From Diphasiastrum complanatum (taxonomy: Eukaryota > Streptophyta > Lycopodiopsida > Lycopodiales > Lycopodiaceae): a stretch of 64,000 bases of DNA. The DNA is taken from contig CM055097.1 of assembly GCA_029204225.1 (NCBI GenBank), positions 43,862,942 through 43,926,941 of the forward strand, written 5' to 3'. This document shows, one piece after another, positions 34,501-45,621 of the stretch (position 1 is its first letter; each line of letters opens with the position of its first letter). Both the position numbers and the translations under genes were made by a program. A model generated the notes under the pieces. It ran no database searches. It worked only from the letters and a program-made list of their open reading frames with translations, and had not been told where the DNA came from.

Positions 34501-35270
34501 GTTACATCATAGTAGCTACGGACTACTGCACCAAATGGGCTGAAGCAAGAGCTGTTCGCAATGCTGACGCTCATTCCACCGCCAAATTTCTCTATGAACA
34601 AGTTATAGTTTGGTTCGGATGTCCTCTAGAGCTTATCAGTGATAGGGGTACACATTTCCTTAACTCTGTCATAGTAGATCTTCTTTCCAAATTTTTTGTG
34701 GTACATCGCAAAAGTTCCCCATACTATCCACGCTACAATGGCTAGGCAGAATCCACCAATAAAATCCTATGTGGCATTCTCACCAAAATCGTCGAATCCA
34801 GCCGATCTGATTGGGAACTCAAACTCCATGCTGCTCTCTGGGCTTATCGCAGTACCCCGAAACGAGCTACAAGCTTAATCCCCTTCCAGCTCACATATGG
34901 TCAAGAAGTCGTTATGCCTGTGGAATTCCATATTTCCTCCCTTCGAGTAGCCTACAACCTTGAGCTCGATACTCCTCATAATCTAGCAAATAGGTTATTC
35001 CATCTGGAGCAACTCTGTGAAACACGAGGAGCAACATCCATGCTCAACAAGTCCACAAACGACGACAAAAACCATGGCATGATCGATCATTGAAACTTAG
35101 AGATTTCCAGGTGGGCGATAAGGTCCTGCTATACCAGGCCAAAGCCTTCAAAGGCAAACTAAAATTTTCAGGCCAAGGACGTCATAAAAAAAATCTTTGT
35201 TTCTGGATATGTTCAACTCCAAACATTGTGGTCAATGGTAGTCGTGGAGAAAGTACAACAAACCCTACTT
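31588..35270 (+). pseudogene. Tat-A reverse transcriptase, RNase H and integrase
   Basis: An acidic linker (31769-32650) precedes reverse transcriptase: EWVSPIVIVPKKNGKLRICV, MPFGFYNAPSTFQRVM, and the catalytic box EVYLDDLG at about 33182. RNase H: FHVHTDASKYAIGAVLTQPG and FFTDHQALLYLINKT. Integrase has the zinc motif H...H...CDVCQRTK (about 34240-34380), then IDYVGPISPAARHTQSGY and a DDE core recoverable only across frame changes (about 34440-34900), ending with LKLRDFQVGDKVLLYQAKAF (about 35090). No chromodomain seen. Stops at about 32653, 33028, 33089 and 33704 and several indels. Confidence 0.87.
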
Positions 35271-35841
35271 TTATCTTGATATGTATTAGCTGCTTTTTCT
35301 CTACTGTTTATTTCTTCTTCTTCTTCTCTCTTTTTTATTATTTGTATGCCATTTTGACACAATTTTTGCTGTGATTTGCTGTTTTACCCATCAAGATACT
35401 ATCAGATCAGTCTTCTCTGAGAAAACCACAAAAGTCATTAGTTTCAGACAAAATGTTTTCACATCATCTCAGATAGAATTTGCCTAGCCCCTTTTTTACA
35501 GAGAATGATTCATTTTTGGCCTCCGCGAATTTTGTCTCAGAAGAAAAATGTCAAAAAGTCAAAAAAATGGAGTTTTCTTCATCAGATACCCATGCTCAAA
35601 ATTTGCAGACAATTTGCGGGAGCTCAAATTGATCCTCACGATTTCTCTATTACCTCCGCGAATTCTGATCATATACATTTTTGCACCATCAGACATTTTC
35701 TCTCTTTTGGCCAGCACAAATCACTTACAAGAATTCGCGGGCCCTCAGGGAGCTGCCTCAAAATTCGCGACCATCATTACCAAATCGTGGACACTGAGGA
35801 CAAGTTTTGGGTGAAGTTGTGAATTCCTGTCCAAAAAAGTC

Positions 35842-35849
35842 TATATATA
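35842..35849 (+). promoter_or_regulatory. Internal TATA-like box before the Tat-A accessory ORF
   Basis: TATATATA in CTATATATAGG, 110 bases before the accessory-ORF ATG. Tat-B has CTATATATTGGG at the same place (56168). Retention in two diverged copies supports a separate transcript, but splicing from the LTR promoter is an alternative. Confidence 0.5.
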
Positions 35850-35958
35850 GGTCTCCACCCTTTCTCCACGAGTTCATTTTAGATTACTGCTCTCGAGTTC
35901 ATGGCAAATTTTTTCAAAATTTTCAAAATTCTTAGAGTAATCTAAAATCACTGCTGCC

Positions 35959-38900
35959 ATGGCTTCCCGTGATCCCTCACTGAGCTTGCACCGCCATAAA
36001 CCCCCTCGTCCTTATTCAGGGGATATAATCATGATCTGTCTTATGAATTACACTGAGCAACTCACACTGGCCAAGGATATCCTCACCAACCTTGGTTTTG
36101 ATCTAACACTTTTCCGAGACCAGCAGAGCGAGGGCCTCATCCGAGCAGCTTACTCGACCTATTCGGATGAGTTCCAGACTTTTCGGCTTACAAGCAAGAC
36201 TGGCAGTTATTCTATTATCAACGTCTCTCCGACAGATCTTCAGAGTGTCGGCTTTTCTAATCTCGGAGAGACAATCCATGGCAAGGGCACCGGTTATGAT
36301 GCCAAGTACTTCACCAAGTTTTATGATGCCAAGTTTCTGACAGCCGACGGCAAAACCATTGACCAAACCAATGACGGGATCGCTATCCGACTCATCACGG
36401 ATCCCCATCTACGGGCCGCCTCAGAGATCATCGTCACCATGGCTGCAGTACATACCACCAAGATGGATCGCATTCCACCGAGCGATCTCTTCTCTCTCAC
36501 CCTCACCATGGATGACCCCACTCAAAATTATAAGTGGGCTGAGAAGGTAGCGGAGAAGCTGTGCGGAGCCCTGAAAGCCCGCAAATCAACTACCAAATGT
36601 GGGTATCTCCTCCACATGTTGGTCACCAAGCAATTGGGGTCTAAGGCGGCAGCTGCCATCAAGGAGCTGGATGTTGTTTATCCAAGCACAAAAAAGCGAG
36701 CCACCCCCCAACCGACAGCAGAACCAGTCTCACGAGCCCCACCTACTAAGAAGCAGAAAGGAAAGGCCGTCAGTACCGAAGCAGATGTCCCACAAGACAT
36801 TCTCTCCAGCGACATCGGGGTAGAATATGCTGAATCCGGAGGGAGCCTTAAACCATCTCAGGTCCCAAAGGAGGTCCTAGAGCAACAGGCGGCCTTACTT
36901 CACCAGGCCCAACAACACCGAAAAGCAGTAGCAACAGCAGCAGGCAGCTCTGGAACGACAAACACTTCTGGCTCTGATCCTATGGGCGGGATTCCGTCCA
37001 CACAGGCAATCTCCTCTCCATCCCTTGCTCTCACAATCCCACCACCACCCCCACCATTTACCGTCACCTCCACACCCTCACTAACTCTCAACACGGCTTC
37101 TCATCCACACTTCCACAAAAGCCCTTGACTGTACAAATCTCCACCCTACTTGACTCCACAGTCAACGTAGATGATTTTGCCTTTCATTACTAACTGCACT
37201 CCCATCAACCATTGTCACCACTAACCCAATCTCACAATCTCTGCCACGTAGTCTCTCCCCACCCCTCAATCCACAATCACCCCTCCCTGCCTTTCCTACA
37301 CCTCCATCTAGCCCTGCTCCTGGTTTTCTACCATTTAACCCCATGCCGTATCCTAACTCCACACGAAACCTACCTGACATTGGTCCTTGGGAGCAACTAC
37401 CCCTTATAGCCCAAAAAGCGGTATGGTTGGTGAATGAGCTCCAATACAATATATTCGGCACCCTAGGAGGACAACACACTATGCGACAATTCGACGATGG
37501 TGCTATGGCGGGCCTTCAGAAAGAAAAAGCAAGGCTGGAGGAGGAAACCAAACAACAACAGCTGCAGATCCAAAACCTCACGAATTACAATCAACAACAG
37601 CAGCAGATGCTAATCCATCTCCAGAACCAACTCCAACTGAAGGTATCCAATATGCAGCAAACCATCGATACCCTCAAAGCCGAGAAGGATGAGGCTGTAG
37701 TAGATTCACAAGCAGCACGTTCCGCTATGAAGGAACAGTTGGAAATGGTGGACTTCAATGACTTCGCACCACCAGCTATCCCTGAGGGAACTGCCATTCC
37801 AGTGGTGGCCTATCAAATGCTGGCCCAAAAGCTGAAAGCCACAACGGAGCAACACGCAAAATTACAACAATCATACATTGCTTCCGTCAAGGTCCTAAAC
37901 CAGCACATAGCCACCATAGAAGAACACTTAAAGGCTGCTGCCCAGTCGACACCGTCGGTTCATGCAAAGCACGTCCAATTTCATGATTCGGGGCACCACT
38001 TTGATGGACCTGATGGTGGAGATGGCGCAGGATTTCAACAGCCTCCTCCTGCAACTCAAGGCTCCGCATTTCAAAGCCAACCCCTGGGGCAAGGTACTCA
38101 AACACCAACCAATCCATCAGGCTCTGGGGGTACTAGCTCCCAACATTTTCTTTTCCCTTCCACCGCTTCTAACCCCCTCGACACCACTAACCCCACCTCC
38201 ACTTTTCACCTGAATCACAACACATTGCAGAAGCTAATCCCTCGCCTCCTCTATGTCCTAATCTCGATCCACAAATCGCACACGAGATTGCCTTTGAAGC
38301 CCCCACCATCCGACATAGAATCATGTCCACAGAACCAAGCAAGGAGTTGCACGTCTCCCAGGAGTTTGCAAAGAAGTACCCAACAACGAAAGAGCGAGGT
38401 GGCTACATACTGCCAGATTTGGACCAGTGTAAAACACATAAAGCAGCAGTCAAACTCCTGGATCCACAACCTCTCTGGCGCCATCAGCTCTTCCTGCAAA
38501 GTAAGACCTCGATGACAAGGTATCTCAAATCTCCCTCCTACATGCGTACCAATCCTTATTACTATCCAGTAACGAGGCGAGAACCGTTTCCTGCCACCAA
38601 GGTCAAGAATAGAATCTTTTGGCCTAAGCTCACAGGAGTCGATATCGGCAACTTGTCCGAAGACCTGGTCACCAACTGCCGAGTCTTCTACCAGAAGCAC
38701 CATGGCAATCCTGATTGCGATGTCAGATATTTTGTGGATAATTGCGGCCTGGTGGCATTTCTGGCAGAACTCAGAGGTTTTTGGGATTGAGGGTTACCCC
38801 CAATTGCCCTTGACATCAATAAACCCTTGCGCACGCAAGACGACCATATCAACGTTGCAAGGCTCTATTATCGCGCTGCACTTACTTCCGCCTTGCACGT

Positions 38901-39112
38901 TGATATGGTGGAGCTATGAAAAACCCATAATTTTCTCCAGGGTATGTTCCATTATCACAAACCCATGCCCTTCCTGAACAAATTATGGTGGCAAATGATG
39001 GAGGGCATCGGAACGACCATCTACCACTCCCAACAACAACAGTCTCGCCTCCAAGAAGCACAAAAAATCCAGGACGAAAAGGCATCGATTGCTGTGGGAC
39101 CACCAATCCAAT
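35959..39112 (+). pseudogene. Tat-A accessory ORF: unknown domain, Pro-rich linker, coiled coil and C-terminal domain
   Basis: Sense ORF between integrase and 3' LTR. ATG at 35959 in CCATGG context. Segment 1 (35959-37128, 389 codons): an alpha/beta-looking N-terminal domain (about residues 1-235; LTNLGFDLTLFRDQQSE, RIPPSDLFSLTLTM), then a basic TKKRATPQP/TKKQKGK region that could be a nuclear signal, and Pro/Ser-rich sequence. After one frame change, segment 2 (about 37190-38300) has a Pro-rich stretch and a Gln-rich coiled coil (about 37490-37740). Segment 3 (38323-39112) has RNRIFWPKL-like and VRYFVDNCGLVAFLAELRGF sequence with two stops. About 1050 codons in all. No gag, env or transposase similarity recognised. 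Two frame breaks make this copy inactive; Tat-B keeps the first part. Confidence 0.75.
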
Positions 39113-39126
39113 AAGGAGGGGGATAA
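39106..39126 (+). promoter_or_regulatory. Polypurine tract of Tat-A
   Basis: AAGGAGGGGGATAA directly before the TGTTAGC start of the 3' LTR; the purine-rich primer for plus-strand synthesis. Confidence 0.75.
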
Positions 39127-39925
39127 TGTTAGCAACTGTGCTAACACAGGGAAAATAAAAATAATAATAAAACTCCGTGGCATGTGTTTTGTAAGACCAC
39201 GTATGAGTATCTGTCAATAAACTTCAAGCCATGGCATGTGTTTTGTAAGTCCATGAGTAGAAGCTTAAATAATAATAAAATAGCTTAAACTTAGATTTAG
39301 AACTTAGACTTAGGAGACTTAAGATTAGAAATATTTTATCTTAAGTTGTCCTAAGTTAAGAAAATTGAAGTTCTAAATCCTAAGTTAGAAGTTCTAGAAA
39401 GGCTAGAAACAGATTAGTCCCATAAGTTAGTAGACACTTATGGAAGACCCTCCTTGCCATAAAAGGAGAGGTATTTGCATTGTAAATAACACTTTTGAGA
39501 TTATGCTCTCTATTTTGGAGAATTATCATTCTATTTCATTTGTGTTCCCCTTGGAAAGGTGCATAGCTTGAGGGAAGGTGCTCGGGCCTCCTCTTGTCTC
39601 CTTTTCATCGGTTTTATTGTGGCATGTTCATTATTGCTTATTTGTTTAGTATTAGCCGCAATCTCATTTTATTACCCTTCGGGTGTTAATCTAGGATTAG
39701 TCTAGTCACCTTGCTAGTTGGGTAAGCCTTAGCAAGGATTTTAATTGTTGTTACTAATTAGTTTATTTCAGTTTCGGGCACTAGTTGGGTAAGCCTTAGT
39801 GCTCTCATTCCTTCATATTTCTGTTGAAGCTTTTGTAGAAACTTAAAAAGTGGACGAATCTCTACATCCTATACTACACCCGTAAGTAGATCTAGCCACC
39901 GCAGTCACTAGAAATACTTCCAACA
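39127..39925 (+). repeat. 3' LTR of Tat-A with a large imperfect hairpin
   Basis: 799 bp, TGTTAGC to TTCCAACA. Between about 39290 and 39390 two A/T-rich arms of about 45 bases (AACTTAGATTTAGAACTT ... and its complement AAGTTCTAAATCCTAAGTT) face each other around GATTAGAAATATTTTATC. The string GGCATGTGTTTTGTAAG occurs twice as a direct repeat (39179 and 39232). Confidence 0.92.
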
Positions 39926-39930
39926 ATAAG

Positions 39931-42575
39931 TATGTCATCAATATAAACAACTAGAATGATTATTTCATTTTGGACATGCTTGATATAGACATTTGATTCA
40001 GCAAATAGAGGTTTGAAGCCTAAGGAACATAGTGCCTCGTCCTTCTTTCTATACTATTGTCTTGCTACTTGTTTCAGACCATAAATGCTTTTATTCATGT
40101 GACATCCATATTCTGGATATTCTTGGTTTACAAAACCAAGTGGTTGGTCCATGAATAAGTCTTCGTCCAATTTTGCTTGCAAGAAACCAGTCTTCTCATC
40201 CACAATATGGATTTTCAGATCATGAGCCACTGCATACGTGAATAACAAACGAATTGATGTATGTTTGACTACCGGTGAGAAAGTATCAGTGTAGTCGATC
40301 CCATACTTCTGTGAAAATCCTTTAGCAACTAACTCTGCTTTGTATATGATGTTCTCTCCATTAGGACCTGTTTTGATCTTGTAGTTCCACTTGCATTTGA
40401 CTAGTTTTCTACCATCAGGAATAGGTGGAAGTGTCCATACATTGTTCTTAACCATCATATACCTAGTAGCTTCCATAAGTGTACGATTTTTTCGTTCAAC
40501 TATTCCATTGTGCTGAGGTGTGTAAGATGCAGTCTTTGTATGCATAATACCTTGATCAGTACAGTAAGCCTTGAATTCGTTGGAAATGTACTCACCTCCA
40601 CAATCTATGCTAATCTGCTTCAACTTATTGTATGTCTGCTTCTCAGCCCGATTCGTATACTCAACGAATTTCTCGAAAGCCTCAGATTTAGTATGTATAA
40701 AGTATACTACAGCGAACTTGCTAAAGTCATCAATAAATGTAATGAAGTACTTTGCATCACCCAATGACAATACTCCGAATGGTCCACAAATATCTGAATC
40801 CACAATTTCAAGTATCTTAGTTGCTTTATAAACATCCTTATTGAAAGATGTTCTAGTTATCTTGCCTTTAAGACAAGATTCGCAGGTAGTTCGAATATCT
40901 CTACTTTTGATTTCGACTCCTTCAATTCTCTGACTTTTGTTGGCTTGGTACAAGGCTTTCATGTTCATGTGACATAGCCTCTTGTGCCATAGTATATCTG
41001 CTGATTCCTGAGTTTGATTCGCTTGTTTGATTCTTGTTCAAATGTTCAAGTGATACAAATTTTCTTCTCTGTTGCCTTTAGCAACCAGGTTATCAGAATC
41101 TTCCTCAAACAGTTTACAAGAGTTTTTTGTGAAGGTTACTAACATGCCTGTATCAACTATCTTAGCTACCGATAGATGATCTTTGTCAAGAGTAGGGACA
41201 TAGAGAATTTTCTCCAGTTTCTTGTCACCTTGATTTGTGTCTAGCCATAATACACCAGTTCCATCAACCACTTGCTTAGAACCGTCTCCAAGTATAATGA
41301 ATCTCGATTAGTTCGTCTTCTTGTATTCAGACAATTTAGTTCGTCTTCTTGTATTCAGACAATATTTGTTTCAAGGAAACAAAATGTGAAGTGGCTCCCG
41401 AATCAAGTACTACTTCTCAAATTGAATTAGATGAACAGCATAGATCAGCACTAACATCAGTTGTTGAGTTCCTCATTGCCCTGTCTTTTATTGCTCTGGA
41501 GCATTCTTCTTTGTCTTCGACATAGTTTGAATCTGAAGGTTCGCTTCGATTCTGCTCCTTTTTGTTTTTGGGATTTTGGTAACAGTCTATTGGTGCATGA
41601 CCCCGTTTATGACAATGAATGCATTCAATCTTTGGATTTAACCAGCACTTATCTTTTGTGTGACCTGATCTTCTACATCTGTTGCAAATCTTTTTATCAC
41701 CAAATTTTTTCTATTGTTTTTCAGATTGTTGATCATTATTCTTGGACTCATTCTTTTTAGATAACTCCCTCTTAAACTTAGACTTCTTAGAAGATAAATT
41801 CTTCTGAGTAAATAGAGCATTTTTGGCATTGTCATCATAGCATTCATGAGCTTCTACTTCCTCTTTAACTCCGTCTATCGTCTTTTGAAGTGTCATTGTT
41901 GCATCTTTCACCAATAAGGTTCGAGTTGTGTGGAATGACCTAGGTAGGGCTCGAAGAAAATAACTAAGCTATTTTTCCTTTGGAATTGCATTTTTTGCAC
42001 CAAAATTTTGCAAGAAAATAAACAAGTCTTTTATCTTTTACAAGAATGTGTTCAGGTCTTTGTCGTCCCACTGTAGGTAAGTTAATTGGTCTTCCAAGAA
42101 CATGATTTTATTATGAGATCAAGTCTCATTCTTGGTTTACAATTCTTCTCATAAATCTTTTGTGTTCGAAATTGATGTAAGATCTAGTATTATATTGTCA
42201 TTCACTGAAGACGCAATAATTGTTATAGCTTTGTCATTTCTTAAACTCCATTCTCGAAATTCTTTGCTAGGAGTAGGTACTGGCTTCTCCTCTATCGATT
42301 CTACCCATTGCCATAGACCTTCGCCCTTCAATATGAGTGAAGTCTTTAATTTCCAAATCAAGTAGTTTAAATCTTCTGGATCCAAGATCATAGTGATCTT
42401 AGCCTGAACATATTGCTAATCGACGACATCTTCTATTTTCTGAATCACTCTAGATACGGCTTGCTGATGGATGTATGAAGAATGCTGAGAGGGGTGCAAA
42501 GATACTACTGTATCGACTCTGACTCATTTTGATATTACTGTATCAGTTATGATCCTGTACGCTCTAATACCACTA
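39931..42575 (-). pseudogene. Copia-1 gag, protease, integrase and reverse transcriptase N-terminus
   Basis: Minus strand. After the primer-binding site (42574-42563), gag starts near 42440 (LNYLIWKLKTSLILKGEGLW, WSLRNDKAITII). It carries two zinc knuckles, CNRCRRSGHTKDKC and CIHCHKRGHAPIDC (about 41690-41580). Protease and pre-integrase follow (LEKILYVPTLDKDHLSVAKI, about 41215). Integrase: CESCLKGKITRTSF, DICGPFGVLSLGDAKYF, TPQHNGIVERKNRTLMEA. Right after RYMMVKNNVW the frame reads PPIPDGRKLVKCKW of reverse transcriptase, so the integrase C-terminus (several hundred codons) is deleted in frame. It ends VVYIDDILI at the Tat-A insertion. Confidence 0.87.
42563..42574 (-). promoter_or_regulatory. 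Primer-binding site of Copia-1
   Basis: Minus strand TGGTATTAGAGC, one base after the LTR end TTCTATA. Same variant of the tRNA-Met site as Copia-3. Confidence 0.8.
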
Positions 42576-43482
42576 TAGAAAAAATAGCAATTATTCTTTC
42601 ACAGAGAACATGATGAAAGTTTAAATAAATTAAGCTAATATTTGTGTCTTCTCTGTATCTGATCTATGTACTAATAGAACAATATTTGTTCTGATTGAAT
42701 ATGTGTGGAAATAATATGCGGAATTAAGAGACAACTTACGACAATTTTTAGACAAACATAGACTATTGATCAAAAACGAATTTATAATTCTAAATTTGAA
42801 TCAATATACATCTCTTGCTGTTTTATCTCGCTGTTGTGTCTCTGATTGAGTGAGTCTTAGAATCTTTTCAGTTTGAGTGTCCGAGAGAGTTTTTACAACG
42901 AGTAGTGCACATGTATTTATATTGCTACAGGACAGGTCTTTTGGCCTTTTATTTACAGGTCCTTTAACTCTATAACTATACATCTAACCATTTACGACGG
43001 TTGATATTCAAATAGACACTCTGTTTTCAGGGTCGAATAATTTATGTTCGCGAATTATTCGTGACAATCCAGCTCTTCGTCATAGCTTCGTGTTTTGTGA
43101 ATTGTTCGTGACACTTGTCTCTTCGCGACATTTTTGTCTTTCGCAAATTGTTCGCGACAGATGACAACTTTGAGCTTGAAGAGGAATCCAGAAGATTTCG
43201 TGAATTGTTAGCGACAATTTTGCGACATCTGAGTTTGAACTAAAAACAGAATATTTCGCAACAAGATTCTGTTTGTGAATCTTTTGAGCTTCAACAAGAA
43301 AGCCACGAGCTTCTACAAGAAACCCTTTTGTGAATCTTTCGAGTTGACTGCAAGATAAATTTCACGAATCCTTCGAGGTTAATCACGAATAGAAATGTTT
43401 CGAGTTTTCTTTCTCATCATTTGTCAAGTAAACTACTCACTTTGTTAGTAGAATCGAGATCTGTCTGATCAGGTGTTTTAAT
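42576..43482 (-). repeat. 5' LTR of Copia-1
   Basis: 907 bp, homologous to 25975-26902 along its whole length. Both terminal dinucleotides have decayed (start ATTAAAACACC, end TTCTATA). It contains the same CGCGAA palindromes (43035-43390). Confidence 0.88.
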
Positions 43483-44363
43483 GTTCATCCATTTTTTTAT
43501 CCAAATTTACGGATTTTCTCATGTTTTTATACAGTCTGCAGAATTACACGCAGTTTACGATAGTGTCGCATTTTTCGTGTGACAGAAATCTCGTGTAAGA
43601 TTATAGTGTCGTGTTTTTCACTTTTCAGAAGAGTCTCAAATGTTAAGAAAATGACACTGGCAAAGTGTGGGGCAACCCTAAATGAGATTTAAGGGCACCT
43701 TCATCTTTTTTCGTATTTTTTGTGAAAAACCCGACAGTGTCACTTGTGGCTATATAAGTTCATTTCTGCAGAGCTACAGTTTTGGTTCATTTATGCAGAC
43801 ATAACGTTTACAACCAATTTCACCGCTTATTAGCAATCAATGACAAGGACCAGATGGATGCCAACTGATCACCAACCAACTGGCGATCGCAATTGACGAC
43901 CTAATTTCTTAGTATAAATAACTATTCATATTCATACAACACAACGATCAAAAGTTGAAAATTATCATAAGCATTTGAATAGTTAGCTCTCTCTCTCAAG
44001 CCTGTGAGCTTGAACACTCCTGAGCATTCTAGCTCACTTCTTAGAGTCGTTTTAGAGATTGCTATTGCGCTACTACTTATCAGCATTGCGCATTAAGTTA
44101 TATTTTTATTTTAGCCGCTCAGAGATAGCATAGAGTATGCAGCTTCGATCCGCAACTTATTGTACTCATCTACTTTTGTTACGGTTTTATACTGAATCAA
44201 TATTATCCTTCATTGCATTCAGTTTTCATTTCAGAATGTATGCGTTTCTGTATTTCTTTGCGACTAATTATTTGTCTGATAATTTTTTATGCTTAATTAT
44301 TTGGCTACGTAATCACTATAGTATTGGCGATTTTAAAGTTAGTTACTATAAGTTCAAACATGA
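43483..44363 (+). other. Unassigned LTR-like segment between two Copia-1 LTR pieces
   Basis: Non-coding. It has GTGTCGCATTTTTCGTGTGAC-like strings (43565-43740) resembling the Copia-2 LTR (16570-16760), a TATA-like AGTATAAATAAC at about 43910 and a polyadenylation-like region beyond. It is probably a piece of another LTR recombined into the Copia-1 complex. I could not find its ends. Confidence 0.4.
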
Positions 44364-44869
44364 TTTCGCAAATAATTTGCGAACAGAAATTATTCGACCC
44401 TAGAAACAGAGCGTCTATTTGAATATCAACAGTCGTAAATGGTTAAATATCTACTATTACAGAAATAAAAGACAAAAGACCTGTAAATAAAAGGCCAAAA
44501 GACCTGTCCTATAACAATATAAATACATGTGCACTACTCGTTGTAACCAACTCTCAAAAACTCAAACTGAAGAGATTCTCAGACTCACTCAATCAAAGAC
44601 ACAACAGCGAGATAAGACAGCAAGAGATGTATATTGATGATTCAGATTCAGAGTTATAAAAATTCATTTTTGATCAATAGTTTTTTATTATCTAAAATTT
44701 TCTCTCTTAATGCCGCATATTATTTTCGCACGCATATTCAATCAGAGCAAATATTGTTCTATTAATACATGGATCAGATACAGACCTGATTGAAGACATT
44801 GATATTAGGTTGATTTATTCATATTTTCATCGTGTTCTCTGTGGAAGAATAATTACTATTTTTCCTACA
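44364..44869 (+). repeat. Partial Copia-1-family LTR (3' part), opposite in orientation to Copia-1
   Basis: Matches 12813-13283 (LTR 3' half) and ends TTTTTCCTACA at 44869. It is followed by TCAGC, the near-copy of TCAGT at 25970-25974. The outer border of the Copia-1 complex is thus an LTR end facing the opposite way from the left border. Confidence 0.75.
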
Positions 44870-45621
44870 TCAGCCTCGACTTTCTTCCACCAGACATAAG
44901 TTGGACCCTCGAAGTGTAGCGAAGCATAAACAATCTTTGCTTGGTCAATCCTTGGGAATAATTGGAAATATTTATCCAATTTGTGTAACCATTCTTCCCT
45001 CTCTATAGTATCGGTGTTTCCACTGAAGTTAGGCATGAAGATTTTGTTTTTAAAATCATTACCACCCCTCTTAAACCCTTGATTCTTTTGAGCGCGATTC
45101 ATAATACTCATATAATTATTAAAATTTACAGCATTCTGATAATGTGACAATTTGTTGTATGACTCGAGCTCTTGTAGTACCCATTGTTGTGGATCTTGAA
45201 CAGCCACACCAGTAGGAAAAAGTCCAGAAGCTTGGAGTGAAAAATTGTTTGGTGTTGGAACAGTTGGTTGCAACCAAATAGGTTGATCATCGCATACTTG
45301 TTGCTTTCCCTTGTTGTTTCACAATGTCACTAGATGATCATAACTACCTTGACCCGAAATTTTCGATGTTGAAGCATTCAAGAATGACGAAGGATTCTGA
45401 CCTTGATGAACAACTTGTTTTTGTGAAGTAGTACTCATGACAGATTCAAAACGTGACATCATCAAGTCTAACTTTTTTTTCCAACGCCGCTCCGAGCTTT
45501 TCTACATCTATTGCCATTTTTGTTTATTCACTTCGGTGATGTCTTGTAATATTTCCTCTGTTCCAGCTGGATTTTTCATAGCAAAAATCTCTTTAGTACT
45601 ACTCGTTTCTTTTGGTGCCAT
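44870..45621 (-). pseudogene. Gypsy-3 gag N-terminus
   Basis: Minus strand from ATG at 45621 (MAPKETSSTKEIFAMKNPAG). A basic stretch with a stop follows, then MPNFSGNTDTIEREEWLHKL and YASLHFEGPTYVWWKKVEAD. The last codons meet DPHVQPAIYNW at 25969 once the Copia-1 complex and one duplication are removed, so the two parts form one Ty3-type gag. Stops near 45520 and 45310. Confidence 0.82.

Larger units (their letters stand above)
27870..39925 (+). mobile_element. Tat-A: full-length Tat-lineage Ty3/Gypsy retrotransposon with accessory ORF
   Basis: 12,056 bp flanked by the exact 5-bp duplication ATAAG (27865-27869 and 39926-39930), inside the reverse transcriptase of Copia-1. It has 781- and 799-bp LTRs, a TGGCGCC primer-binding site typical of Athila/Tat elements, gag-protease-RT-RNase H-integrase, a sense accessory ORF of about 3.2 kb and a polypurine tract. 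The protease motif LDGGS (DGG rather than DSG) also suits Tat/Ogre-type elements. The polyprotein has many stops and frame breaks, so this copy is inactive. Confidence 0.93.

Noticed and set aside
36103-37479. Antisense ORFs opposite the Tat-A accessory ORF
   Set aside because: They are shadows of a GC-richer coding region; the sense frame has the domain-like composition and is conserved in Tat-B.
35959-38515. Envelope-like gene of a retrovirus-type element
   Set aside because: No signal peptide or transmembrane segment is visible; the protein is Pro/Gln-rich with a coiled coil.
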